This document shows positions 9,122 through 18,310 of a stretch of DNA of 64,000 bases, piece by piece. The stretch covers positions 4,030,001 through 4,094,000 of the forward strand of contig OZ243957.1 in the NCBI GenBank assembly GCA_965214585.1, read 5' to 3'. This stretch comes from JAHCHG01 sp965214585 (GTDB taxonomy: Bacteria; Acidobacteriota; Blastocatellia; Pyrinomonadales; Pyrinomonadaceae). The notes under the pieces are model-generated. The model saw nothing but the letters and a program-made list of their open reading frames with translations, did no database searches and was not told the origin of the DNA. Numbering within the stretch: the first letter of the stretch is position 1; the number at the start of each line of letters is the position of its first letter. The position numbers were made by a program, and so were the translations under genes.

Positions 9122-10429
9122 ATGTTTATTCATTACCTTTTGAGAAAAAATAAAATAACAGCTTTCTTATTTCTCATTTCATTGAGCTTAACCGTTTCTG
9201 TTTCCGCGCAAAAGCCGATAAAGAACTTAAAACCGACGGTAATTTTAATCTCGCTCGACGGTTTTCGTTACGATTATATTGATAAATACAAACCGAAAAA
9301 TCTCAATGACTTAGCGAAAAACGGAGTTCGCGCCGATTGGATGATTCCGTCTTTTCCGACCAAAACTTTTCCGAATCATTATACGATTGCGACGGGACTT
9401 TATCCTGAAAATCACGGAATAATCGAAAATAATATCTACGATAAAAATTTCGACGCGGTTTTCGGTCTTGGAAAACGCGAGGAAGTGCAGAATCCGCGTT
9501 GGTGGCTCGGCGAACCGATCTGGGTGACGGCGGAAAAACAAGGTCAGATTGCCGCCGCTTTCTTTTTTCCGGGAACTGAAACGAAAATTATGAATTTTCA
9601 GCCCGATTATTGGAAGGAATATGACGGAAAAATTCCGAATCGAGAGCGCGTTGATACGGTCTTAAATTGGCTCGATCTGCCGCAGAAAAAGCGTCCGACG
9701 ATTATCACGATGTATTTTAGCGGCACGGACGACGCGGGACATAATTTCTCGCCGGATTCAAAAGAAACTGCCGATGCGGTTGCAAAAGTTGACGAAGATT
9801 TGGGCAGATTGTTTGACGGTTTGAAACGTCGGAAAATTTACGAAAAGGTTAATTTGATAATCGTTTCCGATCACGGAATGGCGGCGGTTGATCCGAATAA
9901 TACGATATTTCTTGACGATTATATAGATTTTAACGATACCGAAAGAATTCTCTGGACGAGCGAGATAACGCAGATTTTTCCCAAATCGGGAAAAGAAACT
10001 GAACTGATCGAAAATTTGCAGGCAAGAATCAAACACGCCGATTGCTGGCTCAAAGATCAAATCCCGGCTCGTCTTCATTTTAATAAAAGTCCGCGCATTG
10101 CGCCTATAATCTGCTCGTCCGACGAAGGCTGGATTCAGACTTCGCGCGAAAGATATAAAGAATACGCCGAAAAAAATGATCTGACAAAAACGCGCGGCGC
10201 ACACGGTTACGACAATATTCTGCCTTCGATGCAGGCGACTTTTATCGCGCACGGTGCGGCTTTTCGGAAAAATCTGAGAATCAAACCGTTTGAAAATATT
10301 CAGGTTTATAATTTGATGGCGAACATTTTGAACTTAAAACCCGCCCCGAATGACGGCGATCAAAATTTGAGCCGTTTGATCTTGAAGAAGAGTTCTAAAA
10401 TTAAAAATCGTATAAAAATAGAGAAATAA
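9122..10429 (+). CDS. Secreted ectonucleotide pyrophosphatase/phosphodiesterase (NPP family)
   Basis: The 435-residue protein has a signal peptide ending at SVSAQ. The NPP core is clear: LISLDGFRYDY supplies the first metal aspartate, SFPTKTFPNHY the catalytic threonine (about T82), then SGTDDAGHNFSPDS, VSDHGM and a late GAHGYDN. These residues bind two zinc ions and hydrolyse nucleotide or phospholipid phosphodiesters in the periplasm. It belongs to the alkaline phosphatase superfamily, like the products at 30941-32500 and 38975-41455, so this region is rich in extracellular phosphate-releasing enzymes. It ends 4 bases before the convergent metallophosphoesterase gene. Confidence 0.9.
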   Translation: MFIHYLLRKNKITAFLFLISLSLTVSVSAQKPIKNLKPTVILISLDGFRYDYIDKYKPKNLNDLAKNGVRADWMIPSFPTKTFPNHYTIATGLYPENHGIIENNIYDKNFDAVFGLGKREEVQNPRWWLGEPIWVTAEKQGQIAAAFFFPGTETKIMNFQPDYWKEYDGKIPNRERVDTVLNWLDLPQKKRPTIITMYFSGTDDAGHNFSPDSKETADAVAKVDEDLGRLFDGLKRRKIYEKVNLIIVSDHGMAAVDPNNTIFLDDYIDFNDTERILWTSEITQIFPKSGKETELIENLQARIKHADCWLKDQIPARLHFNKSPRIAPIICSSDEGWIQTSRERYKEYAEKNDLTKTRGAHGYDNILPSMQATFIAHGAAFRKNLRIKPFENIQVYNLMANILNLKPAPNDGDQNLSRLILKKSSKIKNRIKIEK

Positions 10430-10433
10430 ATTT

Positions 10434-11315
10434 TTATTCCGCCGAAACGGTTATCACGGCAATTTCCGGCGGCACTAAAAAGCGAATCGGCAAGATGCTC
10501 GTGCCGATTCCGGTTGTCACGAACATATCAACTCCGCCGTCTTTGATATGCCCGTAAGCGTATTTCTGCCCGTAGCTCGAAGGCACGACGAGCGAACCCA
10601 AAACGGGAAACCAAACCTGCCCGCCGTGCGTGTGTCCGGCGAGAATCAGTTTCATATCTTCGGAAATCAGATTTTCGCCCGCAATAATCGGCAAAATTTC
10701 CGGCGCGTGTTCTAAAACCAGAACGTCGCCTTTCTGCTCATTTTTTTCTAAAACTTTTTTTGCGTCAGCGGCAAAGTCTTTCCAGTTACTTGCTTTTAAA
10801 TGATCTTTCAAGCCGAAAATGCGAAGCGTCTGTCCGTTTATTTCCACAAAAGCCAATTCATTTTCAAGCATTGTTATTCCGGCTTTGCTTAAAACGCCTT
10901 TGATATACTGCTCGTTGTCCCAACCGTCGTGATTGCCCAAAACGCCGAAAACGCCGTATTTTGCTTTGATTCCTTTTAAGTTTTCCGCGATAACTTCAAT
11001 CGGCATTTTCAGAGGCGAACCGATTCCTCTCGTCTGAGAAACGTAATCGCCGAGCAGAACAACAATGTCGGCGTTTTGTTCGTTTATAAGTTGGACGATT
11101 TCGCGGATTTTCTCTTCGTCTATGCAGTACGCTCCGCCGTGCAGATCGGATACGGCGACGATCTTAAAATTGTTAAAAGCCGGATTCCAGTCTTTAATTT
11201 TCAGTTCGGTTTTATTGACAACCAATCGGTCAGGCTCGATAAAATAAGCGTAAGCCAGACAAATGACGGCAAAAAGCAGTAAAAACAAAACAAATATCAA
11301 AAACTTTTTCTTCAT
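10434..11315 (-). CDS. Membrane-anchored metallophosphoesterase (YaeI/YkuE-like)
   Basis: The 293-residue protein begins with a transmembrane or signal-anchor helix (FLIFVLFLLLFAVICLAYA). It carries the calcineurin-like motifs in order: AVSDLHGG, LLGDYV, LGNHDGWD, LEHAPE and ILAGHTHGGQ. These coordinate two metal ions. Relatives such as YkuE and YaeI act at the membrane; YkuE is a wall-associated metal-dependent phosphoesterase and YaeI hydrolyses lipid pyrophosphates. The substrate cannot be read from the sequence. It is convergent with the NPP gene. Confidence 0.85.
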   Translation of the reverse strand: MKKKFLIFVLFLLLFAVICLAYAYFIEPDRLVVNKTELKIKDWNPAFNNFKIVAVSDLHGGAYCIDEEKIREIVQLINEQNADIVVLLGDYVSQTRGIGSPLKMPIEVIAENLKGIKAKYGVFGVLGNHDGWDNEQYIKGVLSKAGITMLENELAFVEINGQTLRIFGLKDHLKASNWKDFAADAKKVLEKNEQKGDVLVLEHAPEILPIIAGENLISEDMKLILAGHTHGGQVWFPVLGSLVVPSSYGQKYAYGHIKDGGVDMFVTTGIGTSILPIRFLVPPEIAVITVSAE

Positions 11316-11497
11316 TTATCAATCAAATTTTTAGACGCGCAGATTCAGGTAAATTTTAGTATTTTTTCGCGGACTTAATTCCTCTTTTTCAATTACTAAT
11401 TGGGCATTAGGCATTAATAATTATGTCACGAGAAAAATCTAACGTATTTATCGAAAATAATAAAATAAATTTTTTGTAAGTTATTTTTACAGATTCC

Positions 11498-12022
11498 TTA
11501 CCAATCTTTCATTTCCCGCAGTTTCGTAATATGCGCCGTGTGATGTTTGCCGTGCCAAGCGTATTGCGCGAGCATTTTTTCGAGCGTCCAACTTCCCGAT
11601 TCGGGATGATTCAAAGCCTTTTGAAAATCCTCATCCGACATTGATTCGAGCAGTTTTACCCAGCGCGAATGCACGCCTTCGATAATTTTCATAGACGCTT
11701 CAATCGGCATTTCGCTGTCGGACAATTCCGCCCAAGCCGCTTCTTCGTAAGGTCGAATCGTCGGATTTTCTTCCGTCAAAGCCAACTTAAATCGGCAAAA
11801 GGCGTTCAAATGGCTGTCCGCCAAGTGATGAACGACTTGCCGCACAGTCCAACCTTCGGGACGATAAGGCGTGTCCAGTTTTTTATCGTCAAAATTCTCA
11901 ACCGCATCTTTCAATTTATTCGGCAGCTCCGCAATTTCATTGACGAACGCCTCTCTCATTCCGTGTGCATCATCAAAATCTTTCTCGAATTTCCCAATTG
12001 GAAACCGCAAACTTTCTTCCAT
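11498..12022 (-). CDS. DinB/YfiT-family putative metal-dependent transferase
   Basis: The 174-residue product has the length and the PEGWTVRQVVHHLADSH motif of the YfiT/BstA branch of the DinB superfamily, a four-helix bundle that binds a metal through three histidines. Here they are likely in VVHHLADSH and in YAWHGKHHTAH near the C-terminus. Characterised members are thiol S-transferases (bacillithiol, mycothiol or glutathione type); the cosubstrate here is unknown. A GGAG site precedes the ATG. The gene stands alone downstream of dnaB. Confidence 0.8.
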   Translation of the reverse strand: MEESLRFPIGKFEKDFDDAHGMREAFVNEIAELPNKLKDAVENFDDKKLDTPYRPEGWTVRQVVHHLADSHLNAFCRFKLALTEENPTIRPYEEAAWAELSDSEMPIEASMKIIEGVHSRWVKLLESMSDEDFQKALNHPESGSWTLEKMLAQYAWHGKHHTAHITKLREMKDW

Positions 12023-12050
12023 AATATCTCCATTTTATTCTTATCAGCAG

Positions 12051-12107
12051 CGTCCGAGGTGAGCCGATGCGCCCTATGTTTGCGCTTACGCATCGGCTCA
12101 CGCCGAC
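12051..12107. repeat. REP-like hairpin downstream of dnaB
   Basis: GTGAGCCGATGCG at 12059-12071 pairs perfectly with 12089-12101, with partial pairing continuing outward (CGTC/GACG). There is no T tract, so it looks like a REP-type palindrome rather than a terminator. No other copy was seen in the window. Confidence 0.6.
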
Positions 12108-12156
12108 GTTACTGACTTTTCATAAACCAATCGCAAATTGCAAATCGCAAATCCAT

Positions 12157-15100
12157 TCATTCTCCGCCGAAATAATTTTCAAACCGCGTAAATTCCTTCA
12201 AAAACGCCAGTTTCACAGTTCCCGTCGGACCGTTTCTCTGTTTCGACAAAATAATCTCGGCAACTCCCGCGTTTTCGTCGTCCGGTTTGTAATATTCTTC
12301 GCGGTAGATGAAAGCAACTACGTCGGCATCTTGCTCAATGCTGTTATGCGTAATCATTTCAACAGTTACGAAGTTTGCGAACTTCTCAATGGTCAAATCG
12401 TAAACCTCCGTTTCGCCGTCATATTCGATTGAAATTATTTCGTCCCAAAATATATCGCTTTTGGCGAGATTTATTAAATCAGCCGATTCAATTATATTTC
12501 CGATTTTCAAAGCGCGTTCGCGTCCAAGATTTTGTTTATATAGTCCCGTTCCGCGATAACTGACGTTTATCATTTTGGAAAACTCTCTTGCTGAAATGGA
12601 TTTTTCTTTTAATTTCGGCAGAATATATTTTTGCCAAACTTCTCTCGGAATAACGTCCCGATTCGTGTTTGCCTTTGTTTTGCCGATAACTCGTCTTATT
12701 TTTTCAAGCGATTCATTTTTATAAGCTCCGACGGTTTTGACAATTTCGATAAATTTTTCAATATCGTTTTTTCCGCTGACTATAACGTGAAATTGATCTT
12801 TTCCCTTTTTACCTTGAGTAATTCTCCTCAATCTCGCGTTTATGCCGACTCGCAAAAGCAAACTTAAAACATCATTTGCCAATCGAACGCTGCTCGAAGC
12901 GTAATAAATTCCCGGATGATGATTGCTGTTTTCATTTATCCAAATGCAGCCGTCCGTCGCCCAAAGATGCCGCAAAAAAACGGCGACTGCTTCTTTCGGC
13001 TGCGCGAAAACTTTTTCGGGAACAAACTTTTCGTGAGAACGCAAGCCCCAAACATCTAAATCTTCGAGCCATTCGGCAATCGCGCTGCGGACATTGTGCG
13101 TGTGTCGGCGCGTCGAAGACAGATAAACCTGATACCAAGTTCGCTCTTTTTTGATTCTCGGTTCTACTTCATCGCCGAAAACTTTGACGCTCAAATCGGC
13201 GACAATTTCCGCCAGATCAAATTCGCGCGTCGTGTATTGAATCGAATGACGCGGCAGAGTGCAGCCGTCGCCGATCAAATGCGCGAGCAGAGCGAGTTCG
13301 TCGTCGGTCATTGTCTGCTCGGTTTCGTTTCTGATCTCTCTCGGCAAAGCGAGCCTTTCGCCGATTTCGAGTTCGTCGAGCCGTTTCCAGCCGCGCAAAG
13401 AATAAAATTTATGATTGGCGGTTGCGCGAATCGTTCTGCCCAAACGAGTTTTCAGACGAAAAACGGGTTTAACGCCCGTCGAAAATGCGTTCGTGACAAC
13501 GGCTTTTTCCAGTCCCCAAGTGCTTTCGTTCAAAGCCCAAACCCGAAAACCTTTTTTGCCGACCAAATCTTTTATCGGAACGCGCATTCCCGAATCAGCC
13601 AAAGTTATCAAAGTTTCGCCCGCTAAACAGCCGGATTCGCGCAGATCAGACATAATCGGACGAGGCGGATTTCTCGCTTCGGGCGCACGCGATAATTGCG
13701 ACAAAGCGACGACGGGAACATTCAATTCCTTTGCCAAACCTTTCAATTCGCGCGAGATTTGTGAAACTTCTTGCTGACGCGATTCGCTTCGTCTGGACGA
13801 GCCGGACATCAACTGCATATAATCCACGACGACCAGATCGAGTTGCTTTTGTTCGGCGGCGAGTCGTCTGGATTTCGCACGCATTTCCAAAACCGAAATA
13901 CCGGGCGTATCGTCAATAAAAATCCGTGTTTCCGACAAAGTTCCGATAGCTTCGGCAAGTCTTCCCCATTCGTCGCGCATCAGATGTCCGGTGCGAAAAC
14001 GATGCGCGTCCACTCTCGCTTCCGAACTGAGCATCCGCATTACAAGCTGCTCTTTCGACATTTCAAGCGAAAAAACCGCGACGACGGCATTTTCGATAAT
14101 CGCCGCGTTTTGCGCCAAAGTCAGACACAAAGCCGTGTTGTGAACGCAAATGTCGTTTGCCACAAAATTATGCGTATCGGGAATCGTCAGATCGTAAACC
14201 TGTTTTTCTCCGGCGTATTCGATTGAAACGATTTCGTCCCAATAAATTTCGCTTTCCGCAAGATTTTCCAAATATTTATCTTCGAGCGCGGTTGAAAATT
14301 TCTTCATTCTCAAGCGCGACGGAGCGCGTTTTCCGACGTGAATATTTGACGAGCCTTTTATTTCAGCCAGTCTTGCCAGCGAAGCCCAAGATTCCGCGCC
14401 CTTTGCGGCGGAAATATGTTCCCAAACGTCCATCGGAATCAAATCTTTATTCGTTTGGTAATTTCTGGCTTCGAGAATTGTTAAAATTTCTTCAAAATCC
14501 TTTTCCTTTCCGAAAATGCCGATCTCTTTGGCGAAAATTTTGATTGATTTTGCGTCGGTAATATCAAGCTGCCACGCCGTATTTCGTGAATTTTTGTATT
14601 TAACGCGCCGTTTTTTCAAATTGGCGATCACGCCGAAACGCAGTAAAAGATGCTGAATCTGCCGAATCATCTTTTCGCTGACCGATGTGTAGCCGACTTG
14701 CACTTGTCCGCTTGTCAAAACACAAGCCCAGCCGTCAGTTGAAAAAAGGCGATTTAAGAAAAGCGCGACGAGTTCTTTTTTTAGAGTAAAAATTTCTTTC
14801 GGAATAAACTTCGTATGCGAGTTGCAGCCCTTTATTTTTAGTTTTAGCAGCCACGTCGAAAGCGGATTTTTTTGTTCCTGATTTTCCGCAGTTTTTCTGA
14901 CTCGTAAATATGCCGCTCCGTTTTCATTTTCATAAATAGCCGTTTCAATTCCGCCAAATCTCGTAATTGACTGTTCAAAATCATTTTGAATATGTTTTTT
15001 AGCGACAATAAATACTGTTTGATTTTGTGTAATACATCCATCGCCAAGCAAATAGCCTAATATTTTGACTTCACATTCGCGCATTTCATCTTGTCCGAAT

Positions 15101-16053
15101 ATATTTAATATGCGCGGCACGGCTATTTTTTCGCCGACTTTCAATTCTTCTAATTTTTTCCAACCTTTAATTGTCAGATATGGATGAGTAATTGTCGTTT
15201 CAATTTGTCTGCCAAGTCTTGTAGTAACCTGAAATACAGGTTTTATTCCATCATCAATAAAATCGCTCGCCTCTGTTAAGGAAAATTTAAGATCATCTTT
15301 GAGAGTAAGCAGTTTCGCTTGCTTGCGATTATAAATTTCTCTAATAGTTTTAACGCTGCCGTCAGCTAAAGTAATTTCCGTGTCTGCTTGGGTGCATTTT
15401 CCCATTGACGGACGAGCCGCAATAATTATCAAATCCGTCTTTTGCAAACCGGAAGTTTTCTCGTCCAGATCACGAAAACCAGTCGCCAATCCGGTCAAAG
15501 CGTGCGAAGTGTTTTTCGCGTATTCCTGAACTTTTGCCAGAACTTCCTGCGCGACGGGTTTGACGTGCGAAAAGCCTTGTCTTGTTTTTTCGTCCGCCAG
15601 CGCGAAAATCAGACGCTCGGCGTGGTCTAAGATCATTTCCGCGTCTTCTTCTTCGGCAAGCGCGATGCTCGTTATCTGATTACAGACTTTTATCAGGTTT
15701 CGGACGATTGATTTGTCTTTGACGACTTTTGCGTAATCGAAAATATCGGAAAAATGCGGAAGTCCGAAAGTTAGATTCGTGATCGCGGCGATTCCGCCGA
15801 TTGATTCGAGCGAACCTTCTTTTTTGAGTTCTTCACCGATCAAGATCGGATCAATTCGTTGTGCGCTGTTAAAAAGATTTATCATCGCATTGAAAATCCG
15901 GCGATGAAGCGGCGAATAGAAATCCGCTGGAGAAAGTTGCTCGATGGCTTGCGAAATCAGTTGATTGTCAAGCAGAATCGCGCCCAGAATCACGCGCTCG
16001 CTTTCGGGACTCGATGGAAGTGGTTTTTCGAGATATTGTTCCGGTGTCGCCAT
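12157..16053 (-). CDS. dnaB: Replicative DNA helicase DnaB interrupted by two in-frame inteins
   Basis: The 1298-residue precursor becomes a 449-residue helicase once two inteins are removed. Exteins are residues 1-219 (N-terminal domain and the start of the RecA-like domain, ending AARPSMGK), 640-808 (starting TALCLTLAQN, with the Walker B strand LDLVVVDYMQLM and ending SDLRESG) and 1238-1298 (SIEQDADVVAFIYREEYY). The joined sequences rebuild the Walker A ARPSMGKTAL and the LRESGSIEQDADVV motif exactly, so both insertion points are certain. The first intein breaks the ATP-binding loop and the second a conserved arginine/loop region, so an unspliced protein would be inactive. DnaB unwinds DNA at the replication fork. 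It follows rplI, the order usual in many bacteria, but a terminator at 16151-16190 separates them. Confidence 0.97.
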   Translation of the reverse strand: MATPEQYLEKPLPSSPESERVILGAILLDNQLISQAIEQLSPADFYSPLHRRIFNAMINLFNSAQRIDPILIGEELKKEGSLESIGGIAAITNLTFGLPHFSDIFDYAKVVKDKSIVRNLIKVCNQITSIALAEEEDAEMILDHAERLIFALADEKTRQGFSHVKPVAQEVLAKVQEYAKNTSHALTGLATGFRDLDEKTSGLQKTDLIIIAARPSMGKCTQADTEITLADGSVKTIREIYNRKQAKLLTLKDDLKFSLTEASDFIDDGIKPVFQVTTRLGRQIETTITHPYLTIKGWKKLEELKVGEKIAVPRILNIFGQDEMRECEVKILGYLLGDGCITQNQTVFIVAKKHIQNDFEQSITRFGGIETAIYENENGAAYLRVRKTAENQEQKNPLSTWLLKLKIKGCNSHTKFIPKEIFTLKKELVALFLNRLFSTDGWACVLTSGQVQVGYTSVSEKMIRQIQHLLLRFGVIANLKKRRVKYKNSRNTAWQLDITDAKSIKIFAKEIGIFGKEKDFEEILTILEARNYQTNKDLIPMDVWEHISAAKGAESWASLARLAEIKGSSNIHVGKRAPSRLRMKKFSTALEDKYLENLAESEIYWDEIVSIEYAGEKQVYDLTIPDTHNFVANDICVHNTALCLTLAQNAAIIENAVVAVFSLEMSKEQLVMRMLSSEARVDAHRFRTGHLMRDEWGRLAEAIGTLSETRIFIDDTPGISVLEMRAKSRRLAAEQKQLDLVVVDYMQLMSGSSRRSESRQQEVSQISRELKGLAKELNVPVVALSQLSRAPEARNPPRPIMSDLRESGCLAGETLITLADSGMRVPIKDLVGKKGFRVWALNESTWGLEKAVVTNAFSTGVKPVFRLKTRLGRTIRATANHKFYSLRGWKRLDELEIGERLALPREIRNETEQTMTDDELALLAHLIGDGCTLPRHSIQYTTREFDLAEIVADLSVKVFGDEVEPRIKKERTWYQVYLSSTRRHTHNVRSAIAEWLEDLDVWGLRSHEKFVPEKVFAQPKEAVAVFLRHLWATDGCIWINENSNHHPGIYYASSSVRLANDVLSLLLRVGINARLRRITQGKKGKDQFHVIVSGKNDIEKFIEIVKTVGAYKNESLEKIRRVIGKTKANTNRDVIPREVWQKYILPKLKEKSISAREFSKMINVSYRGTGLYKQNLGRERALKIGNIIESADLINLAKSDIFWDEIISIEYDGETEVYDLTIEKFANFVTVEMITHNSIEQDADVVAFIYREEYYKPDDENAGVAEIILSKQRNGPTGTVKLAFLKEFTRFENYFGGE
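12343..13629 (-). other. Intein 2 in DnaB (429 residues, LAGLIDADG type)
   Basis: The intein begins with Cys (CLAGETLITL) after SDLRESG and ends THN before Ser of SIEQD, giving a complete set of splice-junction residues. Block B is the TANHKFYS segment, which has the usual histidine. Blocks C and E of a LAGLIDADG homing endonuclease are LLAHLIGDGC and LWATDG. Between the endonuclease and the C-terminal splicing block lies an HTH-like helical segment (about intein residues 325-380). The C-terminal block VYDLTIEKFANFVTVEMITHN parallels intein 1, so the two are related. Presence of both endonuclease aspartates suggests an active homing enzyme. Confidence 0.93.
14137..15396 (-). other. Intein 1 in DnaB Walker A (420 residues, LAGLIDADG type)
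   Basis: It begins CTQADTEITL directly after ARPSMGK and ends CVHN before Thr of TALCL, so Cys+1, the penultimate His, the terminal Asn and a Thr +1 extein nucleophile are all present. Block B has the TxxHP pattern (TTITHPYLT). LAGLIDADG blocks are ILGYLLGDGC and LFSTDGW, each with its aspartate. An extra helical DNA-recognition segment (about intein residues 325-370) precedes the C-terminal splicing domain. The codon boundaries were checked: TGC at 15394-15396 and AAC at 14137-14139. The site corresponds to a known DnaB P-loop insertion site. Confidence 0.95.
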
Positions 16054-16150
16054 CGTTTTTGGAGAAATTTACAGACAAATAAACGCAAAACGGGGAGTTT
16101 TTTCAAAATTATCGAATGTGTTTTACAGTTTATTTTATTTTTCGGATTAA

Positions 16151-16190
16151 AAAAAGACCGCAAGATAATAATACATCTCTCGCAGTCTTT
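16151..16190 (-). terminator. Terminator after rplI
   Basis: On the minus strand AAAGACTGCGAGA pairs with TCTTGCGGTCTTT (13 base pairs with two G-T wobbles) around an AT-rich loop, and is followed by a T-rich tail. It should end the rpsF-rpsR-rplI transcript before dnaB. Confidence 0.85.
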
Positions 16191-16234
16191 TATTGTAACT
16201 TAGATTGAAAAAATTAAAAAATTTTCCCGTCAAT

Positions 16235-16822
16235 TTATTCTTCTATGTTTTCTGCCGCCTGAACTTCTTCGGTTTCAACCTTTTTCTCTGCGGTATTTTC
16301 AACCTCAGTTTCAGCCGGCTGTTTACTTTCGGCAGTTTTCTTTTTAGGTTTTTCTTCCGCAACCGGCTCGCCTTCGGATTTGACCGTTACCGGAATCTCC
16401 AAAACAACTTCGCGGTGCAGTTTGACGTTAACCGTAAAATCGCCGAGTTCTTTGATCGCATCTTTTAAGACAACTTGCCGGCGGTCAATTTCGTAACCTT
16501 TTTCTTTGAGCGCGGATGTAATATCCATAGACGTAACCGAACCGAAAAGAGTTCCGGTTTCGCCCGCCAGTCTTTCAAATTCAAGCCGGATATTTTCCAT
16601 CTGCGCGGCTTGCATTTCGGCGGTTGATCTTTCTTCGGCGGCTTTTTTCAGAAGCTGCTCGCGTTCCTGTTCAACCTGTTTCAGATTTCCCTTTGTCGCC
16701 AGCAGAGCCAATTTTCGCGGGAGCAGATAATTTCTCGCGTAACCGGCTTTTACCTTTACGATCTCGCCGCGTCCGCCGAGATTTTCGATGTCTTCGCGTA
16801 ATAAAATATTTGTCGTAGCCAT
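16235..16822 (-). CDS. rplI: 50S ribosomal protein L9 with a long charged C-terminal tail
   Basis: L9 bridges the base of the L1 stalk and influences frame maintenance. The N-terminal domain is standard (ILLREDIENLGGRGEIVKVK, GYARNYLLPRKLAL), then the connecting helix and the C-terminal RNA-binding domain to about residue 147. The product is 195 residues; about 45 extra residues of K, E, P and A follow the usual end of about 150. GAGGAGG precedes the ATG. It is the last gene of the rpsF-rpsR-rplI operon, 21 bases after rpsR. Confidence 0.95.
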   Translation of the reverse strand: MATTNILLREDIENLGGRGEIVKVKAGYARNYLLPRKLALLATKGNLKQVEQEREQLLKKAAEERSTAEMQAAQMENIRLEFERLAGETGTLFGSVTSMDITSALKEKGYEIDRRQVVLKDAIKELGDFTVNVKLHREVVLEIPVTVKSEGEPVAEEKPKKKTAESKQPAETEVENTAEKKVETEEVQAAENIEE

Positions 16823-16843
16823 TTGTAAATTTCCTCCTCGGAT

Positions 16844-17155
16844 TTAGTCCGTAACGTAAGGTATCAAAGCCATCGTTCTGGCGCGTTTGATGGCGGTAGC
16901 GATTCTTCGCTGATCTTTTGCCGAAACATTTGAAATTCTTCTGGGCAGAATCTTGCCGCGTTCGGGAATAAATCTGTTTAGATAATCAACGTCCTTCCAG
17001 TCAATATAATCGGGAACGAACATTGATTGACTGCGGCGATTGTTATAGCGTCTTTGCGGTCTCGCGCTTCTCTGCTGTTTATCGTTGTCGTCCGCATCAA
17101 AAATTTTTTTGTCGTCGTCGTCGTCGTCGTTTCTCTGTTTTCTCGTTTTACTCAT
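16844..17155 (-). CDS. rpsR: 30S ribosomal protein S18
   Basis: The conserved core is DYIDWKDVDYLNRFIPERGKI and PRRISNVSAKDQRRIATAIKRAR, followed by ALIPYV. The 103-residue protein has an N-terminal extension of about 40 residues with a run of six aspartates and alternating basic stretches, not part of the usual S18. It overlaps the end of rpsF by 8 bases; its AGGAGG site lies within rpsF, so the two are translationally coupled. S18 pairs with S6 on the 30S platform. Confidence 0.95.
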   Translation of the reverse strand: MSKTRKQRNDDDDDDKKIFDADDNDKQQRSARPQRRYNNRRSQSMFVPDYIDWKDVDYLNRFIPERGKILPRRISNVSAKDQRRIATAIKRARTMALIPYVTD

Positions 17156-17570
17156 TGTCGCCGTCCTCCTGTTGATTATCTTCTTCTTCAGTTTGATTTT
17201 CGCTGAAAGTTGCGGCGGCGCGTTTGGCTTTTCCTTTTTCGCGTTTCGCCGTCAATTTGTCAGCCGTTTTGCGTTCTTCGTCAACTCTGACCGTTAAATA
17301 GCGCATAATTATATCGTTGACGCGCATCCGCCGTTCGAGTTCGGCGATTTCGCTGCCCGAACCTTCTATTTCAAACAGAAAATAATATCCGTCATTGTTT
17401 TTCTGAATCGGATAAGCAAGCTGCCGCCGTCCCATATCGTCCGTTTTTGTAACAGTTCCGCCGCCCGATTCGATCAATTCCTGAATCGCCGTGTTTAATT
17501 CGCCGATTGTTTCATCCGAAACTTTCGGATCGGCGATATACATCAGTTCGTAAGTTCTTTTATTTGCCAA
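17148..17570 (-). CDS. rpsF: 30S ribosomal protein S6 (TTG start)
   Basis: The S6 fold is recognisable from TYELMYIADPKVSDETIGEL, RRQLAYPIQKNNDGYYFLFE and RRMRVNDIIMRYLTVRVDE. The 140-residue product carries a C-terminal tail rich in K, E and Q. The start codon is TTG at 17568-17570, placed 7 bases after a strong AAGGAGG; no ATG is available nearby. First gene of the ribosomal operon. The leader at 17571-17631 does not show the known S6:S18-binding hairpin. Confidence 0.94.
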   Translation of the reverse strand: MANKRTYELMYIADPKVSDETIGELNTAIQELIESGGGTVTKTDDMGRRQLAYPIQKNNDGYYFLFEIEGSGSEIAELERRMRVNDIIMRYLTVRVDEERKTADKLTAKREKGKAKRAAATFSENQTEEEDNQQEDGDNE

Positions 17571-17631
17571 TTTTTTCCTCCTTATGGCTAATCAAGCCTC
17601 ATTTTCGATTGAATGAAGCAAGAAGGTTTTT

Positions 17632-18210
17632 TTAATTAAATTTTGCCATCGCTTCTTCGATTCCATCCGTAAGAATCGTGAAAACAGCTTCGGCACTCGT
17701 CTGTAAAACTTCTTTTACAATTTCAAATTCTTTTTTTGAAAAATTTTCCAAAACAAAATTTTTCGTGTCATTAATCGGATGTTCGGGCTGAATGCCGATT
17801 CTTAGGCGAAAAAATTCCTGCGTTCCCAAGCATCCGATTATTGATTTCAAACCGTTGTGTCCGCCGGCTGAACCTTTCGGACGTATTCTGACTGTTCCAA
17901 GCGGCAAAGCCAGATCGTCTGAAAAAACGATAAGTTTTTCAATCGTGCGGTCAGATTTTTTTAATAAGCAACTCACCGATTCGCCGCTTAAATTCATAAA
18001 AGTCTGCGGTTTGACAAGTTCGACAATCTGATCTCGGAAAACGGAACGTCCGACAAGAGCGCGGCATTCGTCGCGTTTGATCTGCGTCTGAAGTTCATCT
18101 GCCAATTTATCCGCAAGCATAAATCCAAGATTATGACGCGTATTTTCATAACGCAATCCCGGATTTCCAAGCCCGACGATCAGCCATTTTTTCTTATCAA
18201 CCAAACTCAT
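17632..18210 (-). CDS. pth: Peptidyl-tRNA hydrolase
   Basis: Pth releases tRNA from prematurely dropped peptidyl-tRNAs. The 192-residue protein has the family pattern IVGLGNPGLRYENTRHNLGF, with the catalytic histidine in TRHN, then KPQTFMNLSGESV and the DDLALPLGTVRIRPKGSAGGHNGLKSI block. Length is normal. It sits between rplY and rpsF on the minus strand with 100 bases to rplY and 61 bases to rpsF, a widely conserved neighbourhood. Confidence 0.96.
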   Translation of the reverse strand: MSLVDKKKWLIVGLGNPGLRYENTRHNLGFMLADKLADELQTQIKRDECRALVGRSVFRDQIVELVKPQTFMNLSGESVSCLLKKSDRTIEKLIVFSDDLALPLGTVRIRPKGSAGGHNGLKSIIGCLGTQEFFRLRIGIQPEHPINDTKNFVLENFSKKEFEIVKEVLQTSAEAVFTILTDGIEEAMAKFN

Positions 18211-18310
18211 TCTTCAAAAAAATGGCAAAAACGGGTAAAGGGTAAAGGTAAAAAATGAAAAAAGGATTTTCGTATTCTTACCTTTACCCTTTTACCTTTC
18301 ACCTTTTATC

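Noticed and set aside
17571..17631. S6:S18-binding leader before rpsF
   Set aside because: A short GGCT-TGATTA-GCC hairpin is present, but the bulged CCG and companion stem of that leader are not seen.
18225..18305. TAAAGGTAAA-type inverted repeats between pth and rplY
   Set aside because: Low-complexity repeats also present in many AT-rich spacers (a weaker set at 62905-62945); no clear element borders.
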